Source: Paracoccaceae bacterium
GTDB lineage: Bacteria; Pseudomonadota; Alphaproteobacteria; Rhodobacterales; Rhodobacteraceae
Length of the DNA stretch: 64,000 nucleotides
NCBI GenBank assembly: GCA_007694945.1
Contig: REER01000143.1
Coordinates: 1 to 64,000 of the forward strand
Direction of reading: 5' to 3'
Shown here: positions 63,830 to 64,000 of the stretch, piece after piece
Layout of the letters: every line of letters begins with the position of its first letter
Numbering within the stretch: position 1 is the stretch's first letter
Notes under the pieces: model-generated
What the model saw: only the letters and a program-made list of their open reading frames with translations
What the model was told of the DNA's origin: nothing
Database searches by the model: none
Translations under genes and position numbers: made by a program

Positions 63830-64000
63830 GCCTTGTGATCGCGACTTACAAACTATCCCTGCCCCCTGCAAGAGGGAAATCCCCGCTGAGCACGATTTTT
63901 CGTCACGTACGCGATGCGGTTTCATGAGTCTGAAACCTTGAGACGTCATCTTGTTCGGAAGACTGTGATTGGTGCGAAGTTGCAACCAAGCCTTGACGGG
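63830..64000. other. Right-edge spacer beyond tRNA-Gly
   Basis: It holds the upstream region of the tRNA and possibly the start of another gene's promoter: TTGACGG at the very end resembles a -35. No gene is recognisable. Confidence 0.25.

Noticed and set aside
63727-63927. 66-codon plus-strand ORF over tRNA-Gly (MRFELTTLTLARLC...)
   Set aside because: It is the well-known antisense artefact of reading through a tRNA gene; its sequence follows the T-stem, anticodon and D-stem.
1-64000. CRISPR array, toxin-antitoxin pair, restriction system, biosynthetic cluster or retron
   Set aside because: I looked for repeats, cas-like, RT-like, methylase/endonuclease pairs and small toxin-like pairs and found none in the window. 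The accessory content lies to the left of the dusA junction.

Overview
The window is GC-rich chromosomal DNA from an alphaproteobacterium, most likely order Rhodobacterales (Rhodobacteraceae/Paracoccaceae). Pointers are the lineage-typical DUF6477 and DUF6456 proteins, ChpT of the CtrA phosphorelay, the histone-deacetylase/xseB/ispA/dxs cluster, CobT, OlsB/OlsA, a B12-dependent ribonucleotide reductase and a choline TRAP/ABC-rich transport set. It holds 56 protein genes that I can support and one tRNA. Almost all of it is ordinary, intact, densely packed core genome. I did not find a convincing undescribed multi-gene system.

Left edge (1-2.3 kb): a tyrosine recombinase sits divergently against the 5' end of dusA, a known integration target. 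The window therefore seems to begin at the end of an integrated element that extends leftwards out of view. 2.3-13.7 kb: two lineage-restricted DUF proteins, an ABC-F ATPase, cobaltochelatase subunit CobT, a translationally coupled operon (deacetylase, xseB, ispA, then dxs) and AMP nucleosidase. 13.8-18.6 kb: HU, a three-gene TRAP transporter (dctPQM) and an EamA exporter. 18.7-27 kb: clpB with a heat-shock-type promoter, heme A synthase coupled to an M32 carboxypeptidase, an orphan sensor kinase and an MBL hydrolase.

27-34.2 kb is a complete choline-to-glycine-betaine module: the transporter choXWV on one strand, and betI-betB-betA divergent from it across a palindromic operator candidate. 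This indicates osmoprotection and/or choline catabolism. 34.2-44.6 kb: a secreted nuclease preceded by a perfect CtrA-type box, a GlcD-type flavoenzyme, AzlCD exporter, greA with an uncharacterised membrane protein, ETF-ubiquinone oxidoreductase, a TPR lipoprotein-like exported protein coupled to ispE, and a long-chain polyprenyl diphosphate synthase. 44.6-52.5 kb: DUF2007, a TrmN6-like methyltransferase, nth, adenosine kinase, an exported hypothetical, htpX (also with a heat-shock-type promoter), a phosphatase, then serA and serC. 52.6-64 kb: serB, an M20 amidohydrolase, a glycine-zipper lipoprotein, chpT overlapping a divergent DUF3553 gene, olsBA (ornithine lipids), a ThiE-like protein, a TrmJ-like methyltransferase, nrdJ, and tRNA-Gly(GCC).

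Genes that work together: dxs, ispE, ispA and ispB span the MEP pathway to prenyl diphosphates and quinone side chains. serB, serC and serA make up the serine pathway around one divergent promoter region with a candidate serC leader RNA. CobT (cobalamin synthesis) and NrdJ (cobalamin user) are both present. ETF-QO and the GlcD-type flavoenzyme both feed electrons towards quinone. The non-coding DNA is rich in perfect hairpins, several with GAA or TTTC loops, and includes two unusually long near-perfect inverted repeats (25.9 kb and 59.6 kb). These, with the dusA junction, the CtrA and RpoH sites and the chpT/DUF3553 overlap, are the best leads. All start sites, promoters and operators are read by eye from sequence alone.
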